Source of the DNA: Chloroflexota bacterium
Lineage (GTDB): Bacteria > Chloroflexota > Limnocylindria > Limnocylindrales > CSP1-4
NCBI GenBank assembly: GCA_021777365.1
Contig: JAJYDP010000077.1
Coordinates: 1-12,416 of the forward strand
DNA: 12,416 nt
Direction of reading: 5' to 3'
In this document: positions 6,033-12,416 of the stretch, one piece after another
Layout: every line of letters begins with the position of its first letter
How positions within the stretch are numbered: the first letter of the stretch is position 1
Notes under the pieces: generated by a model
Told to the model about the DNA's origin: nothing
Databases searched by the model: none
What the model saw: only the letters and a program-made list of their open reading frames with translations
Made by a program: the position numbers and the translations under genes

Positions 6033-6696
6033 GGTAGACCTCCCGGAGCGCCTCGAGCGCTCGGCTCAGCAGCTTCTGGGTGGCGGCCTCGCTGCGCTCG
6101 ATGACGGCCCCGATCTCGCGCGCCGAGAGCCCCGCGCCGTAGCGCAGGGCGAGTGCCTCGGCGGCCGGCTGGCCCAGGCGCCGGACGTGGGCGCGCAGCT
6201 CGTCGAGTTCGGCGGCCCGGAGCGCCGCTGCCTCGGGATCGTCGTCCGCGGCAGCGGGGTGGGCGAGCGGTGGTAGATCGTCCAGCGAACGGGTGCCGCG
6301 GTCGCGCCGCGCGGCGTCGATGGCGGCGTTGCGGGCGATGCGCAGCAGCCAGGCCGGGAACCCGCCGCCCGCGGGGCGGAACCGCTCGAGCGCTCCCAGG
6401 GCGCGCTCGAAGGTCAGGGCGGCCAGGTCGGCCGCCGCATCGTCGGAGTCGGTGCGGGCGCGCAGGTAGCGGTACACCGCCAGGCGGTGGCGCTCGTACA
6501 GGATCCCGAACGCCGACGGGTCCGCGCGGGCGCGTGCCACCAGGGCGTCGTCGCTCGCGTCCGCGAGGGCTGCCCTGCCGGACTCGACCTGCCAGCCACC
6601 GGCGCGAGTTCCTGCTCCACCGCTCCCTCGGGCTCCGGGGCGTGCCGCCCACGCTCTCCGCTGGAGATAACGCACATGCCCGCGGAAACCGGACAC
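6019..6696 (-). CDS. ECF-type RNA polymerase sigma factor (sigma-70 family)
   Basis: This protein directs RNA polymerase to its own promoter set, usually including its own operon. Region 2 covers about residues 60-132 (SAFGILYERHRLAVYRYLRA, then FPAWLLRIARNAAIDAARR). Region 4 covers about 165-213 (ALALRYGAGLSAREIGAVIE, then TQKLLSRALEALRE) and contains the helix-turn-helix that reads the -35 element. No region 3 is present, as expected for the ECF class. The first possible ATG (6696) gives 225 residues, but the first 45 or so look unlike protein and ECF proteins normally begin near DDALVARA. The true start may be a later codon such as GTG 6675 or GTG 6540; none has a clear ribosome site. The stop TAG (6021-6019) overlaps the anti-sigma start. 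Confidence 0.85.
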   Translation of the reverse strand: MSGFRGHVRYLQRRAWAARPGARGSGGAGTRAGGWQVESGRAALADASDDALVARARADPSAFGILYERHRLAVYRYLRARTDSDDAAADLAALTFERALGALERFRPAGGGFPAWLLRIARNAAIDAARRDRGTRSLDDLPPLAHPAAADDDPEAAALRAAELDELRAHVRRLGQPAAEALALRYGAGLSAREIGAVIERSEAATQKLLSRALEALREVYRGPA

Positions 6697-6939
6697 GACG
6701 AACCGTCACAACCCCACGGGGATGGGCAGGTCGACGGACAACGGGCAGTGCATCGTCGGTGCGCCGATGCTGGACAGGGGCGGGCCACCGCGGCAAGTGC
6801 CACTCCGACCTGAGGACTCCGGCTGCGCCGACGCCGCCGACGGCGATGCTGGTGGCGATTCCGGCTGGTTAGCCAGGGCGAACGAGACCACCGTGACCCT
6901 GGGGTATCCGCAGCCTGCGGGCGGTGAGCTTTCGCAACA
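6697..6939. other. Spacer upstream of the sigma operon, no clear gene
   Basis: I see open frames on both strands but none with convincing codon use or protein character. The stretch should contain the promoter of the minus-strand sigma operon; I could not identify it with confidence. A 16-bp word (6762-6777) is repeated exactly at 4623-4638, in the other spacer that flanks the sigma/anti-sigma pair. Confidence 0.4.
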
Positions 6940-7470
6940 GCGCGACCTCTGCACCGGAGCCTCGGACGCGGTGGCCCTGTTCGTCAGCGAGTGGCGGCTC
7001 GAGTGGAGCCCCGCGGGCCACTTCGTGTCCGCGTTCCGCTCGATACCGCCCGCCGCCGTCGGCGTTCCCCTTACGCGGCCAGCTGCCGCTGCTCGGATCG
7101 CCGCGGTTGCGGCGGCGCTGGCAGCCCGGCCGCCAACGTCGCGAGCCTCGTTCAGCCGGATAACGACCCGTGGCGGGCCGAGTGGCGCCGCACCGCGGAC
7201 GGCATCCCGGTCCTGGGCGACGGCATGACGATCACCCTGGCGGACGCCGCTTTCGTCACGGCCGAGCGCAAGGCCTGGCGGATCCGCTTCGAGATGACCG
7301 TGGCGGAGTTGCTGTGGGCGCCGCCGAACGGACTCGGAACGCCCTCGCCCGGGCTCCGCCTCTGCTGGGTGCTCTACCTCAAGCCCGGCGGCAACGTCCC
7401 CGGTGCGTCTGCGAGGGCGTTCGTGGATGCCGGGTCCGGCGTGGAGCTCTGGGGCGATTCGACGGCCTGA
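6940..7470 (+). pseudogene. Frame-disrupted coding region, possibly a former lipoprotein
   Basis: Two consecutive stretches have strong coding character in different plus frames. From about 6940 to 7065 the frame containing RDLCTGASDAVALFVSEWRL is rich in G/C third bases. From about 7105 to the TGA at 7468-7470 the frame changes to one that reads CGGAGSPAANVASLVQPD, later DGMTITLADAAFVTAERKAW, and ends VDAGSGVELWGDSTA. The second part looks like a beta-rich extracellular domain. Its CGGAGSP beginning resembles the first residues of a mature lipoprotein, but the codons before it in that frame do not form a hydrophobic signal. I infer a frameshift or deletion near 7065-7105. Alternatively these are two truncated genes, or the second part is a real gene starting at GTG 6991 or ATG 7225. 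The family is not recognised. Confidence 0.35.
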
Positions 7471-7741
7471 ACCAGGACACGGACGCGCGCCACGAATCCG
7501 ATCCGCTTCCCGATCGGACAGCAGGGGAGCCGCCCAGTTCCGGACCGGCCCCGGCTACCTGAGCCATGGCCGCGCCGCTCTGGGAGCACCGAGGGTGGCC
7601 GGCGAAGCGGAAGACCGCGGCGTGAGGCGCATCCGTCCCGCGACGTGCCGGATGGCCAGTCGGGACACCGGGGCCACCAGCCCTTGACGCGTGCGGCTCG
7701 CGTGGCACAGTGAACGAGCGGGGGGACTCACGGAGGGTGTC
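7471..7741. other. Intergenic spacer
   Basis: No gene is visible in these 271 bases. They contain a 7-bp hairpin (TCCGATC at 7497-7503 with GATCGGA at 7512-7518, 8-nt loop, no T-run) that might end transcription from the left, and a promoter-like pair at 7684-7711 for the following gene. A 19-codon frame at 7566-7625 has no ribosome site and is ignored. Confidence 0.4.
7684..7711 (+). promoter_or_regulatory. Probable promoter of the membrane protein at 7742
   Basis: TTGACG (7684-7689) and CACAGT (7706-7711) are separated by 16 bases. The start codon follows 30 bases later behind a good ribosome site, GGAGGG at 7732-7737. The same layout with TACAGT occurs at 4660-4687. Confidence 0.4.
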
Positions 7742-8281
7742 ATGGCCGATCGGTTCGCCCGTGCCGGCATCGCGCTCGTCGCGGCCGCTGGGATCCTCGT
7801 CCTCGCCGGCTGGCTCGACGGTCAGGTGTTCCTGGAGATCCGGCGGCGGGAGGCCAGCACGTTCGACATCAGCCAGCTGGCCTGGACGCTGCCCGTCGGG
7901 TACCTCGCGGTGGCGGCCGGCGTGGTCGCGGTGGCCGGCCTTGCCCTCTGGTCGAGGAGCCTGCTGGTGGGGGTCGCGTACACGCTCGTCGGCGCGTTCT
8001 TCGCCTTCCTCTTTACGATCCTCTGGCAGTTCAGCGCCGAGATCAACGGGGCCCCGCCGGTGCTGCCGCGTCCGGTTGCGCAGCTGGTCGGCAACCTCGA
8101 CCTGTGGGGCGCCCAGGGCCCGCTGAACGCCTGGTCCATCATCGGGGCGGGGATGCTCCTCTCCGGCCTGGCGACGATCATCCTCGTCGTCCGACGGCGC
8201 GCCGCTGGTCCACCCCGGACGGCCCACGGGCTCCCGGTGCCCGAGCGCTGGCCGTTCACACGGGAGCGCATCGGCCCTTGA
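7742..8281 (+). CDS. Four-helix integral membrane protein of unknown function
   Basis: This is a 179-residue protein with membrane segments at about residues 8-24, 51-70, 73-96 and 130-150. Between the first and second segments is a polar loop (GQVFLEIRRREASTFDISQL), and between the third and fourth another polar loop with PPVLPRPVAQ. The C-terminal tail after residue 151 is basic and Pro-rich and probably cytoplasmic. The start ATG 7742 is set by GGAGGG at 7732-7737. In-frame codons upstream of 7742 exist, but they lie within or upstream of the promoter-like pair. Its stop is about 50 bases before the SHOCT protein on the same strand, so the two are probably cotranscribed. I do not recognise the family. 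Confidence 0.75.
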   Translation: MADRFARAGIALVAAAGILVLAGWLDGQVFLEIRRREASTFDISQLAWTLPVGYLAVAAGVVAVAGLALWSRSLLVGVAYTLVGAFFAFLFTILWQFSAEINGAPPVLPRPVAQLVGNLDLWGAQGPLNAWSIIGAGMLLSGLATIILVVRRRAAGPPRTAHGLPVPERWPFTRERIGP

Positions 8282-8331
8282 CGGCCCACGCGAGGCGCCG
8301 GACGCTGGGCGTCGCCGAAGGAGGCGTCGCG

Positions 8332-8544
8332 ATGGATGTGGCCGCGCTGTTGTTACTGCTCCTGATCGCCTGCGTCGTGGCCCTGCCCGTCCTCCTGCTC
8401 GTCCTGATCGTGCGGGTCATCGTGGCGAGCGTGACCGGTGCGCAGGAGCGCTCGGGGGCGCTGGCCATCCTGCGCGAGCGGTTCGCGCGCGGTGAGATCA
8501 GTCGCCAGGAGTACGAGGACGCGCGCCGGGTCCTGCGGCACTGA
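8332..8544 (+). CDS. Short membrane-anchored SHOCT-domain protein
   Basis: This 70-residue protein has one N-terminal membrane helix (residues 4-33, almost all Leu, Val, Ala and Ile). It is followed by a short C-terminal domain, LAILRERFARGEISRQEYED then ARRVLRH (about 43-70). This matches the SHOCT pattern: a helix, the G-E-I-S/T turn, and a second helix beginning with E-Y/F-E. SHOCT domains are thought to mediate oligomerisation and often end short membrane proteins; the precise role is unknown. AAGGAGG at 8318-8324 sets ATG 8332 as start. It follows the membrane protein at 7742 on the same strand. Its stop is 65 bases from the end of the signal peptidase gene, which converges from the right. 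Confidence 0.85.
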   Translation: MDVAALLLLLLIACVVALPVLLLVLIVRVIVASVTGAQERSGALAILRERFARGEISRQEYEDARRVLRH

Positions 8545-8584
8545 CACCGGGCGCATCCTTCGACCGCCGTTCCGGGTGCCGCTT

Positions 8585-8605
8585 GCCGGGCCCCGTGATC
8601 CCGGC
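8585..8605. terminator. Hairpin between converging genes
   Basis: GCCGGG (8585-8590) pairs with CCCGGC (8600-8605) around a 9-nt loop, with two more possible G-T pairs below it. It lies in the 65-base gap between the SHOCT gene and the signal peptidase gene, where a terminator for both directions is expected. No T-run is visible on either strand. Confidence 0.35.
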
Positions 8606-8609
8606 GGCC

Positions 8610-9221
8610 TCACGATGTGGGTGCCCCCAGGCTCCCGGAGCGGGCGGACGGCACGAGCGCGTGGCCGAGGTTGGGATACGTCGGGGTGGCGATGACCTCG
8701 ACCGCGCTGATCGGCCAGTAGCGCAGCCACGCGCGTCCGATCACGTTCGCCTCCGGCACGGGGCCAAACTCGCGTGAGTCCACCGAGACCGGGCGGTGGT
8801 CGCCCATCACGAAGAGCGAGCCCGCGGGCACGGTCCAGGCGTCCTGCCCCGTCAGGGGTTCGGTGGTTTCGCCCGGGTAGACGTAGGGCTCGAGCAGCTC
8901 GTGGCCGTTGACGAAGGTGTGCCCGTCGCGGATCTCGATGCGATCGCCGGGCAGCCCGATGACTCGCTTGATGTAGGGCGTCGCGCCGGCCGACGTGCCG
9001 GGCGGGGTGAAGATCACGATGTCGCCGCGCGCGTAGGCGTCGAAGTGCGGCGTGAGCTTGTCCACCAGCACGTACTGGTTGGGCAGCAGCGTGTCCTCCA
9101 TGCTCCCCTGCTCGACCTGGTAGGGCTGCGCCACGAAGGTCTGGATGCCGACGAAGAGGACGAGCGTCAGGACGAGGGTCTCGCCCAGCTCCAGGAGCAG
9201 GTGCCGCACACGCGGTGTCAT
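8610..9221 (-). CDS. lepB: Signal peptidase I
   Basis: This protein removes signal peptides from exported proteins at the outer face of the cytoplasmic membrane (S26 family, Ser/Lys dyad). It has 203 residues with one N-terminal membrane anchor (about 10-30). The catalytic Ser40 sits in QGSMEDTL, and the general-base Lys85 in YIKRVIGLPGD. The later conserved box reads GDHRPVSVDSREFG (about 140-153), where the usual Asn of GDN is His, a known kind of variation. The length is typical of single-anchor bacterial enzymes. I place the start at ATG 9221 because GAGGTGA precedes it at a good distance. The frame continues upstream to 9311 but that part does not look like protein. It appears monocistronic. 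Confidence 0.93.
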   Translation of the reverse strand: MTPRVRHLLLELGETLVLTLVLFVGIQTFVAQPYQVEQGSMEDTLLPNQYVLVDKLTPHFDAYARGDIVIFTPPGTSAGATPYIKRVIGLPGDRIEIRDGHTFVNGHELLEPYVYPGETTEPLTGQDAWTVPAGSLFVMGDHRPVSVDSREFGPVPEANVIGRAWLRYWPISAVEVIATPTYPNLGHALVPSARSGSLGAPTS

Positions 9222-9309
9222 GGTCGGGTCACCTCGACGCTGCATCGCAGTCTGTTCGCTCGGTCCGTCGGGTTCGGGGTGACGGGCCCGCACGTGAGAT
9301 CGGGGCCAC

Positions 9310-9339
9310 ACGATACACGCAGCCGCCGCCCACGGTCAC
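9310..9339 (-). promoter_or_regulatory. Possible lepB promoter
   Basis: On the minus strand GTGACC (9339-9334) and TATCGT (9315-9310) are separated by 18 bases, about 90 bases before the lepB start. Otherwise the 236-base spacer 9222-9457 shows no gene. Confidence 0.3.
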
Positions 9340-9457
9340 CACGATGACGCACTGCGCGGAGCAGGGCACGGCCGGCGTGGCGACCACGCGCCGCTCCGCC
9401 AGCTCTGGGTCGCCGGCGAGGCAGCGTGGGCGCTGCGGATCGCCACGCGGCCGCAGC

Positions 9458-9970
9458 TCAGGTTCCGGGGTCGTGCGGGAAGACTCCCAGGACCGCTCCG
9501 GTCGCGTCGTCGATCACGATCGTGCCGCCTGGATCGGGCGCGCCGCGGGTGCTCCAAGCCAGGTCGTGGAGGTTCAGGAAGTCGCCGCTCGCGCTCACGA
9601 TCCACACGACGCGGTTCGGCGCGGCATTGACCGCGCGGGACGGGATCCGCGGCTCGAGCGTCTTCGCGTCGCGTGCCGCCACGGCAGCGACGGAGCTGAC
9701 CACCGGAGCTCGGTGCAGCTCGGGCGCGGCAAGCTCCGGCGTCTGGTCGTCGAGGTATTGGCGGGCGAGCGCCGCCGCACGCTCGGCTGTCGTGGCGGGA
9801 TGGACGCCCGGCGCGACCGAGACCGTGTAACCCCACGCGGCGGGCGATAGCTGCGCAACCTGCGAGACGACGAGGAGCGCGAGCGCGGCGATGACTGCCA
9901 GCGCTGCGAGGTGGAACGCGGCTCGAGGCGCCCGCCGCGCGCTCCTTGCGTGTGTCCGCCGCATGACCAT
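9458..9970 (-). CDS. Membrane-anchored extracytoplasmic protein, PepSY-like
   Basis: This 170-residue protein has a strongly basic N-terminus (RRTHARSARRAPR), one membrane helix (about 19-40) and an outside domain. The domain has a helical part (TTAERAAALARQYLDD) and then strands ending VVWIVSASGDFLNLHDLAW and GGTIVIDDATGAVLGVFP. The last element, a strand with DDATGAVLG, resembles the end of PepSY-type domains, but I would not name the family on this alone. GGAG lies eight bases before ATG 9970, and ATG 9964 is an alternative start two codons later. It begins 20 bases after the stop of the Asp-box remnant and lies downstream of narI on the same strand. It could be expressed with that cluster, but no functional link to nitrate reduction is evident. 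Confidence 0.6.
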   Translation of the reverse strand: MVMRRTHARSARRAPRAAFHLAALAVIAALALLVVSQVAQLSPAAWGYTVSVAPGVHPATTAERAAALARQYLDDQTPELAAPELHRAPVVSSVAAVAARDAKTLEPRIPSRAVNAAPNRVVWIVSASGDFLNLHDLAWSTRGAPDPGGTIVIDDATGAVLGVFPHDPGT

Positions 9971-9989
9971 CGCCCGTCTCCGCTCCCTG

Positions 9990-10241
9990 TCACTTCACGG
10001 TACGAAGGGCGTCGGCGACGGACAAGTCCAGATGGCCCTGGAGTTCATACACAGATGCACGCGGGCCGCTGGCCCGGTCATGTCGGGGGTGGGGACGGTT
10101 CGGCACCTCGGCCCAGCTCGCGCCGCCGTCCGTGGTCCGGTACAGGCGGCCGACGAGCCCGAGCGCCCAGTCGTCGTCCGCCAATCCCCTGCCGGCCGCA
10201 GGAGCGCGGCCGACCAGCGCCAGGTGGCGGGATGCGGCCAC
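9990..10241 (-). pseudogene. C-terminal remnant of an Asp-box (BNR) repeat protein
   Basis: After the narI stop, a minus-strand frame ending at TGA 9992-9990 reads ALGLVGRLYRTTDGGASWAEV (10113-10145 holds LYRTTDGGASW). The piece TTDGGASW fits the Asp-box pattern S/T-x-D-x-G-x-x-W found in blades of secreted sialidase-like and Ycf48-like propellers. Only one box is present, whereas such proteins normally have several. No signal peptide or start with a ribosome site is visible; GTG 10241 is the only plausible late start. It is therefore probably a truncated gene. A very short intact protein is possible but less likely. The stretch 10242-10344, between it and narI, shows no other recognisable domain. 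Confidence 0.45.
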
Positions 10242-10344
10242 CCGGCTCGAGCCCGGCCAGGAGGACGCGAAGGCCCGCGTCGTCGCGGAGCAGGGTCGGC
10301 TCCGGGCCGCGGGGCGCTGCACCGCACGAGCTCGCCCGGTCGGA

Positions 10345-11067
10345 TCAGCTGCCGGGCGTTTCCCAGCCGCGACGCGGCGCGCGCGCCCCGGTGCGGGAAT
10401 CGCGCGTGCGATACACGACGTACGGCCGGGCAAGGTAGCCGACGGGCACGCTGAACACGTGGACGAGCCGTGTGAACGGCCACAGCCCGAGCAGGGCGAA
10501 CGCCAGCAGCGCATGGGCCTGGAACGTGATCGGCGCTCCGGCCATCAGGGCGGCGTCCGGCTGGAGCCAGAAGACGCTGCGGAACCACACGGCGACGTCC
10601 ATCCGGTAGTCGTGCCCGGGGCCGAGGAGGTTGATCGCGATCGTGTTGAAGGCGCCGATCGCGATGACTGCCCCGAGGAGCAGGTACATCGCCTTGTCCA
10701 TCCGGGTCGTGACCCGGAACACGGACGGCGTCAGCCGGCGACGGTACACCAGGAGGGCGAGCCCGGTGGCCGCCATGAGGCCGGCGACGCTGCCGGCCGT
10801 CGCGGCGACCGCATGGTAGAGGCCCTCCGAGATGCCGAGCGCCCCGGTCACCGACTCGGGAATGACCAGACCGATGAAGTGGCCGGCGAGGACGCCCAGG
10901 ATGCCGAAGTGGAAGAGCGGACTCGCCCATCCGAGTAAGCGGCGCTCGTAGATCTGAGACGAGCGAGTGGTCCAGCCGAACTTGTCGTAGCGGTAGCGCC
11001 AGAAATGGCCGACCACGAAGCCCGTCAGGCAGATGTACGGGAACGCGACCCACAGGACCGTGCTCAC
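10345..11067 (-). CDS. narI: Respiratory nitrate reductase, gamma subunit (cytochrome b, NarI)
   Basis: NarI anchors the NarGHI complex in the cytoplasmic membrane, oxidises quinol and passes electrons through two b haems to NarH. The 240-residue protein has about five hydrophobic segments. The four haem ligands are visible in the expected pairs: His53 and His63 in LFHFGILGVLAGHFIG, and His185 and His203 in AHALLAFALLGLWPFTRLVHVF. The N-terminal FPYICLTGFVVGHFWRYRYD is also typical. The start is GTG 11067, which overlaps the narJ stop in GTGA (4-nt overlap). The frame is open further upstream through narJ, but that is antisense-free overlap with the wrong frame and is not coding. The C-terminal tail after about residue 222 is short and basic. 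No gene for another nar function follows it. Confidence 0.95.
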   Translation of the reverse strand: MSTVLWVAFPYICLTGFVVGHFWRYRYDKFGWTTRSSQIYERRLLGWASPLFHFGILGVLAGHFIGLVIPESVTGALGISEGLYHAVAATAGSVAGLMAATGLALLVYRRRLTPSVFRVTTRMDKAMYLLLGAVIAIGAFNTIAINLLGPGHDYRMDVAVWFRSVFWLQPDAALMAGAPITFQAHALLAFALLGLWPFTRLVHVFSVPVGYLARPYVVYRTRDSRTGARAPRRGWETPGS

Positions 11068-11699
11068 GGGTGGATCCCGGGTTCGCCCGCGTCGCCCCAC
11101 GGCTCGAGGCCGACCTGCTCGGACGGCGGTCCCTCGGTCTCCAGCCGTCGAACCGCCTCGAGGACGGCGCGTGACGGGGCCGGTAGCACGGCTTCCAGCG
11201 CCATGACGACGTCCGCGTACGGCGAGGCGGCCTGATCGAGAGCGTGCCGGAGCACCCCGAGCGCTGCCCGGTGCTCGAGCAGCAGGTCCAGCGGCTCGAT
11301 GGCGTCGGTCTCCGCCGCCAGCTCGAGCAGGGCCGGGAGGAAGTCGGGCAGCTCGCCCGACGCGAGCGAGTAGCCGCGGCTCCGGTAGAGCTCCCGGAAC
11401 CGCCACAGGGCCATGCCTCGCCGGCGGGTGTCGCCGTTGAGGTGGTAGGTCAGATAGAGGCAGTACCGCCGGCGCAGGTCGAAGGTCGCCACGTAGTCGG
11501 CCTGAAGATCGAGCAGCGCGCTGCGGTGGGCGTGCTCGATGAACCGCAGGAGCGGGCGACCCGCCCGGGCCGCGATGGCCTGCGCTGCCTCGCGGAGCAG
11601 CGGCAGCTGGTCCAGTAGTCCGTCGTCGGGGTACTGGAGGAGCCGAGACGCGGCGGCGAGAACGACCCGGCGCTCCGGGCCCGAACGGTTGGTCCTCAT
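11064..11699 (-). CDS. narJ: Nitrate reductase assembly chaperone (NarJ)
   Basis: NarJ is a cytoplasmic chaperone of the TorD/NarJ family. It binds apo-NarG and helps insert the molybdenum cofactor and iron-sulfur clusters before the complex joins NarI. The protein has 211 residues, is all-helical and shows the conserved core YVATFDLRRRYCLYLTYHLN (residues 69-88), followed by GDTRRRGMALWRFRELYRSRGY and ELPDFLPALLELAA. N-terminal LQYPDDGL is also usual for the family. The start ATG 11699 overlaps the narH stop (ATGA), and its own TGA overlaps the narI GTG, so translation of the three genes is probably coupled. Confidence 0.95.
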   Translation of the reverse strand: MRTNRSGPERRVVLAAASRLLQYPDDGLLDQLPLLREAAQAIAARAGRPLLRFIEHAHRSALLDLQADYVATFDLRRRYCLYLTYHLNGDTRRRGMALWRFRELYRSRGYSLASGELPDFLPALLELAAETDAIEPLDLLLEHRAALGVLRHALDQAASPYADVVMALEAVLPAPSRAVLEAVRRLETEGPPSEQVGLEPWGDAGEPGIHP

Positions 11700-12416
11700 G
11701 CCCTCGCCCCCCGATCGGTGTCGTCGCGGGCGTTGAGGCCGGCGTCGTCGCCCTTGTGGCTGGGTTCGGCGTTGCCACTGCCACGCGCACGTGAGGCGAC
11801 CGCGCCGCGGCCCTCCGGCAGGTCGGCGTAGCGGGAAGCCTCGGCTCGCTGCCGGGCGAGGACGAATGTCTCGATGGAGACCGGCGTCGCCGGCACCTCC
11901 CCGAACGGGCCGACCCCGCCCATCCCCGGTCCGGCCTGGTAGTTCAGGCTGCAGCCGGCCGCCTCGTCGAGCGAACGGGAGACCTCGACGTGGGCGGACG
12001 GGATCACGCAGCGGTCCTCGTACTTGGCGATGGCGAGCAGGTGATAGAGGTCCTCGATCGCCCGGGGCGTGAGGCCCACCGCTGTCGCGATCGTCGCGTC
12101 TGGCGCCTCGCCGAGGTTGACCCGGCGCATGTGCGCCCGCATGGCCGCGACCATGCGCAGGCTCGCGACGACCGGCCCCGGATCGCCGGCGGCGAACAGC
12201 TCCGCGAGGTACTCCACCGGGATGCGCAGCGCGTCGATCGCGGCGAACAGTGTGGCCCGGTCCTCGCCGTCGAAACCCGTGTCACGAACGACGTCGACCA
12301 CCGGGGAGAGCGGCGGGATGTACCAGACCATGGGCAGGGTGCGGTACTCGGGGTGGAGAGGCAGGGCGATGCGGTAGCGGTTGGTCAGGGCGTACACGGG
12401 CGAGCGGCGGGCCGCC
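11696..12416 (-). CDS. narH: Respiratory nitrate reductase, beta subunit (NarH), C-terminal part
   Basis: NarH carries four iron-sulfur clusters and transfers electrons from NarI to the molybdenum subunit NarG on the cytoplasmic side. The window holds the last 239 residues; the gene runs off the right edge. The stretch LPLHPEYRTLPMVWYIPPLS is a NarH signature, and LRIPVEYLAELFAAGD, EDLYHLLAIAKYEDRCVIP and the tail SIETFVLARQRAEASRYADL also fit the family. The cysteine clusters lie mostly upstream, so their integrity cannot be judged here. The last 40 residues are a low-complexity, charged extension. GTG codons such as 12397 are internal. The stop TGA (11698-11696) overlaps the narJ ATG. NarG is expected beyond the right edge. 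Confidence 0.95.
   Translation of the reverse strand, partial: AARRSPVYALTNRYRIALPLHPEYRTLPMVWYIPPLSPVVDVVRDTGFDGEDRATLFAAIDALRIPVEYLAELFAAGDPGPVVASLRMVAAMRAHMRRVNLGEAPDATIATAVGLTPRAIEDLYHLLAIAKYEDRCVIPSAHVEVSRSLDEAAGCSLNYQAGPGMGGVGPFGEVPATPVSIETFVLARQRAEASRYADLPEGRGAVASRARGSGNAEPSHKGDDAGLNARDDTDRGARA

Noticed and set aside
6574..6588. 15-bp word shared, inverted, with 432-446 (GTCGAGTCCGGCAGG)
   Set aside because: A single 15-mer without flanking similarity; it could be chance in GC-rich sequence.
7566..7625. Possible 19-residue peptide
   Set aside because: No ribosome site, no helix or motif, and it lies upstream of the promoter-like pair of the next gene.
9995..11053. 352-codon minus-strand frame overlapping narI
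   Set aside because: It is a frame-shifted reading of narI; NarI has all four haem-ligand histidines in the other frame.
11068..11790. Upstream extension of the narI frame through narJ
   Set aside because: This part reads Arg/Pro/Ala-rich sequence with no homology and overlaps narJ completely. GTG 11067 gives a normal NarI length.
1..12416. CRISPR array, tRNA, rRNA, intact transposase or integrase, toxin-antitoxin or defence genes
   Set aside because: I looked for regular short repeats, cloverleaf sequences and the known motifs of these families on both strands and saw none that I could support.

Overview
The window is about 12.4 kb of very GC-rich bacterial DNA (my impression is around 70% GC; coding frames have almost only G or C in third positions). 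The gene set is many small lipoproteins and membrane proteins, an ECF sigma/anti-sigma pair, a respiratory nitrate reductase tail and GTG starts. This would suit an environmental Chloroflexota or actinobacterium-like lineage. That placement is an inference: no marker gene in the window settles it.

Layout. Plus strand, left part: the 3' end of an ABC-2 type exporter permease (2-301); a spacer with a repeat and an RNA hairpin; a 522-residue lipoprotein of unknown function (566-2134) that ends in a very strong hairpin; a spacer carrying a minus-strand coding remnant and the inverted second copy of the repeat; a small four-helix membrane protein (2448-2816); and a seven-bladed Kelch-type beta-propeller lipoprotein (2877-4508). 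Minus strand, centre: a junk-like stretch (4509-4940) with two gene scraps fused head-on. One is a permease fragment related to the gene at the left edge; the other is the N-terminus of a second ECF sigma factor. Next to it lie an intact ECF sigma factor and its overlapping membrane-bound anti-sigma-like partner (6696 to 4941). Plus strand, centre-right: a frame-disrupted coding remnant (about 6940-7470), a four-helix membrane protein (7742-8281) and a SHOCT-domain protein (8332-8544). Minus strand, right: signal peptidase I (9221-8610), a membrane-anchored PepSY-like protein (9970-9458), an Asp-box (BNR) repeat remnant, and narI, narJ and the C-terminal part of narH, joined by 4-nt stop/start overlaps.

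How the genes fit together. The clearest pathway is membrane-bound nitrate reduction: NarH carries electrons, NarJ assembles the enzyme and NarI is the di-haem quinol oxidase anchor. The clearest regulatory unit is the sigma/anti-sigma pair, whose genes overlap by 14 nt. The exported lipoproteins and the signal peptidase are envelope functions with no evident common pathway. I do not see a defence island, CRISPR array, tRNA, rRNA or intact mobile element. The most unusual signals are the gene scraps and repeats in the spacers: the permease/sigma chimera, a 42-bp dispersed inverted repeat built around Shine-Dalgarno-like cores, and several broken reading frames. They suggest that this part of the chromosome has been rearranged and is decaying.
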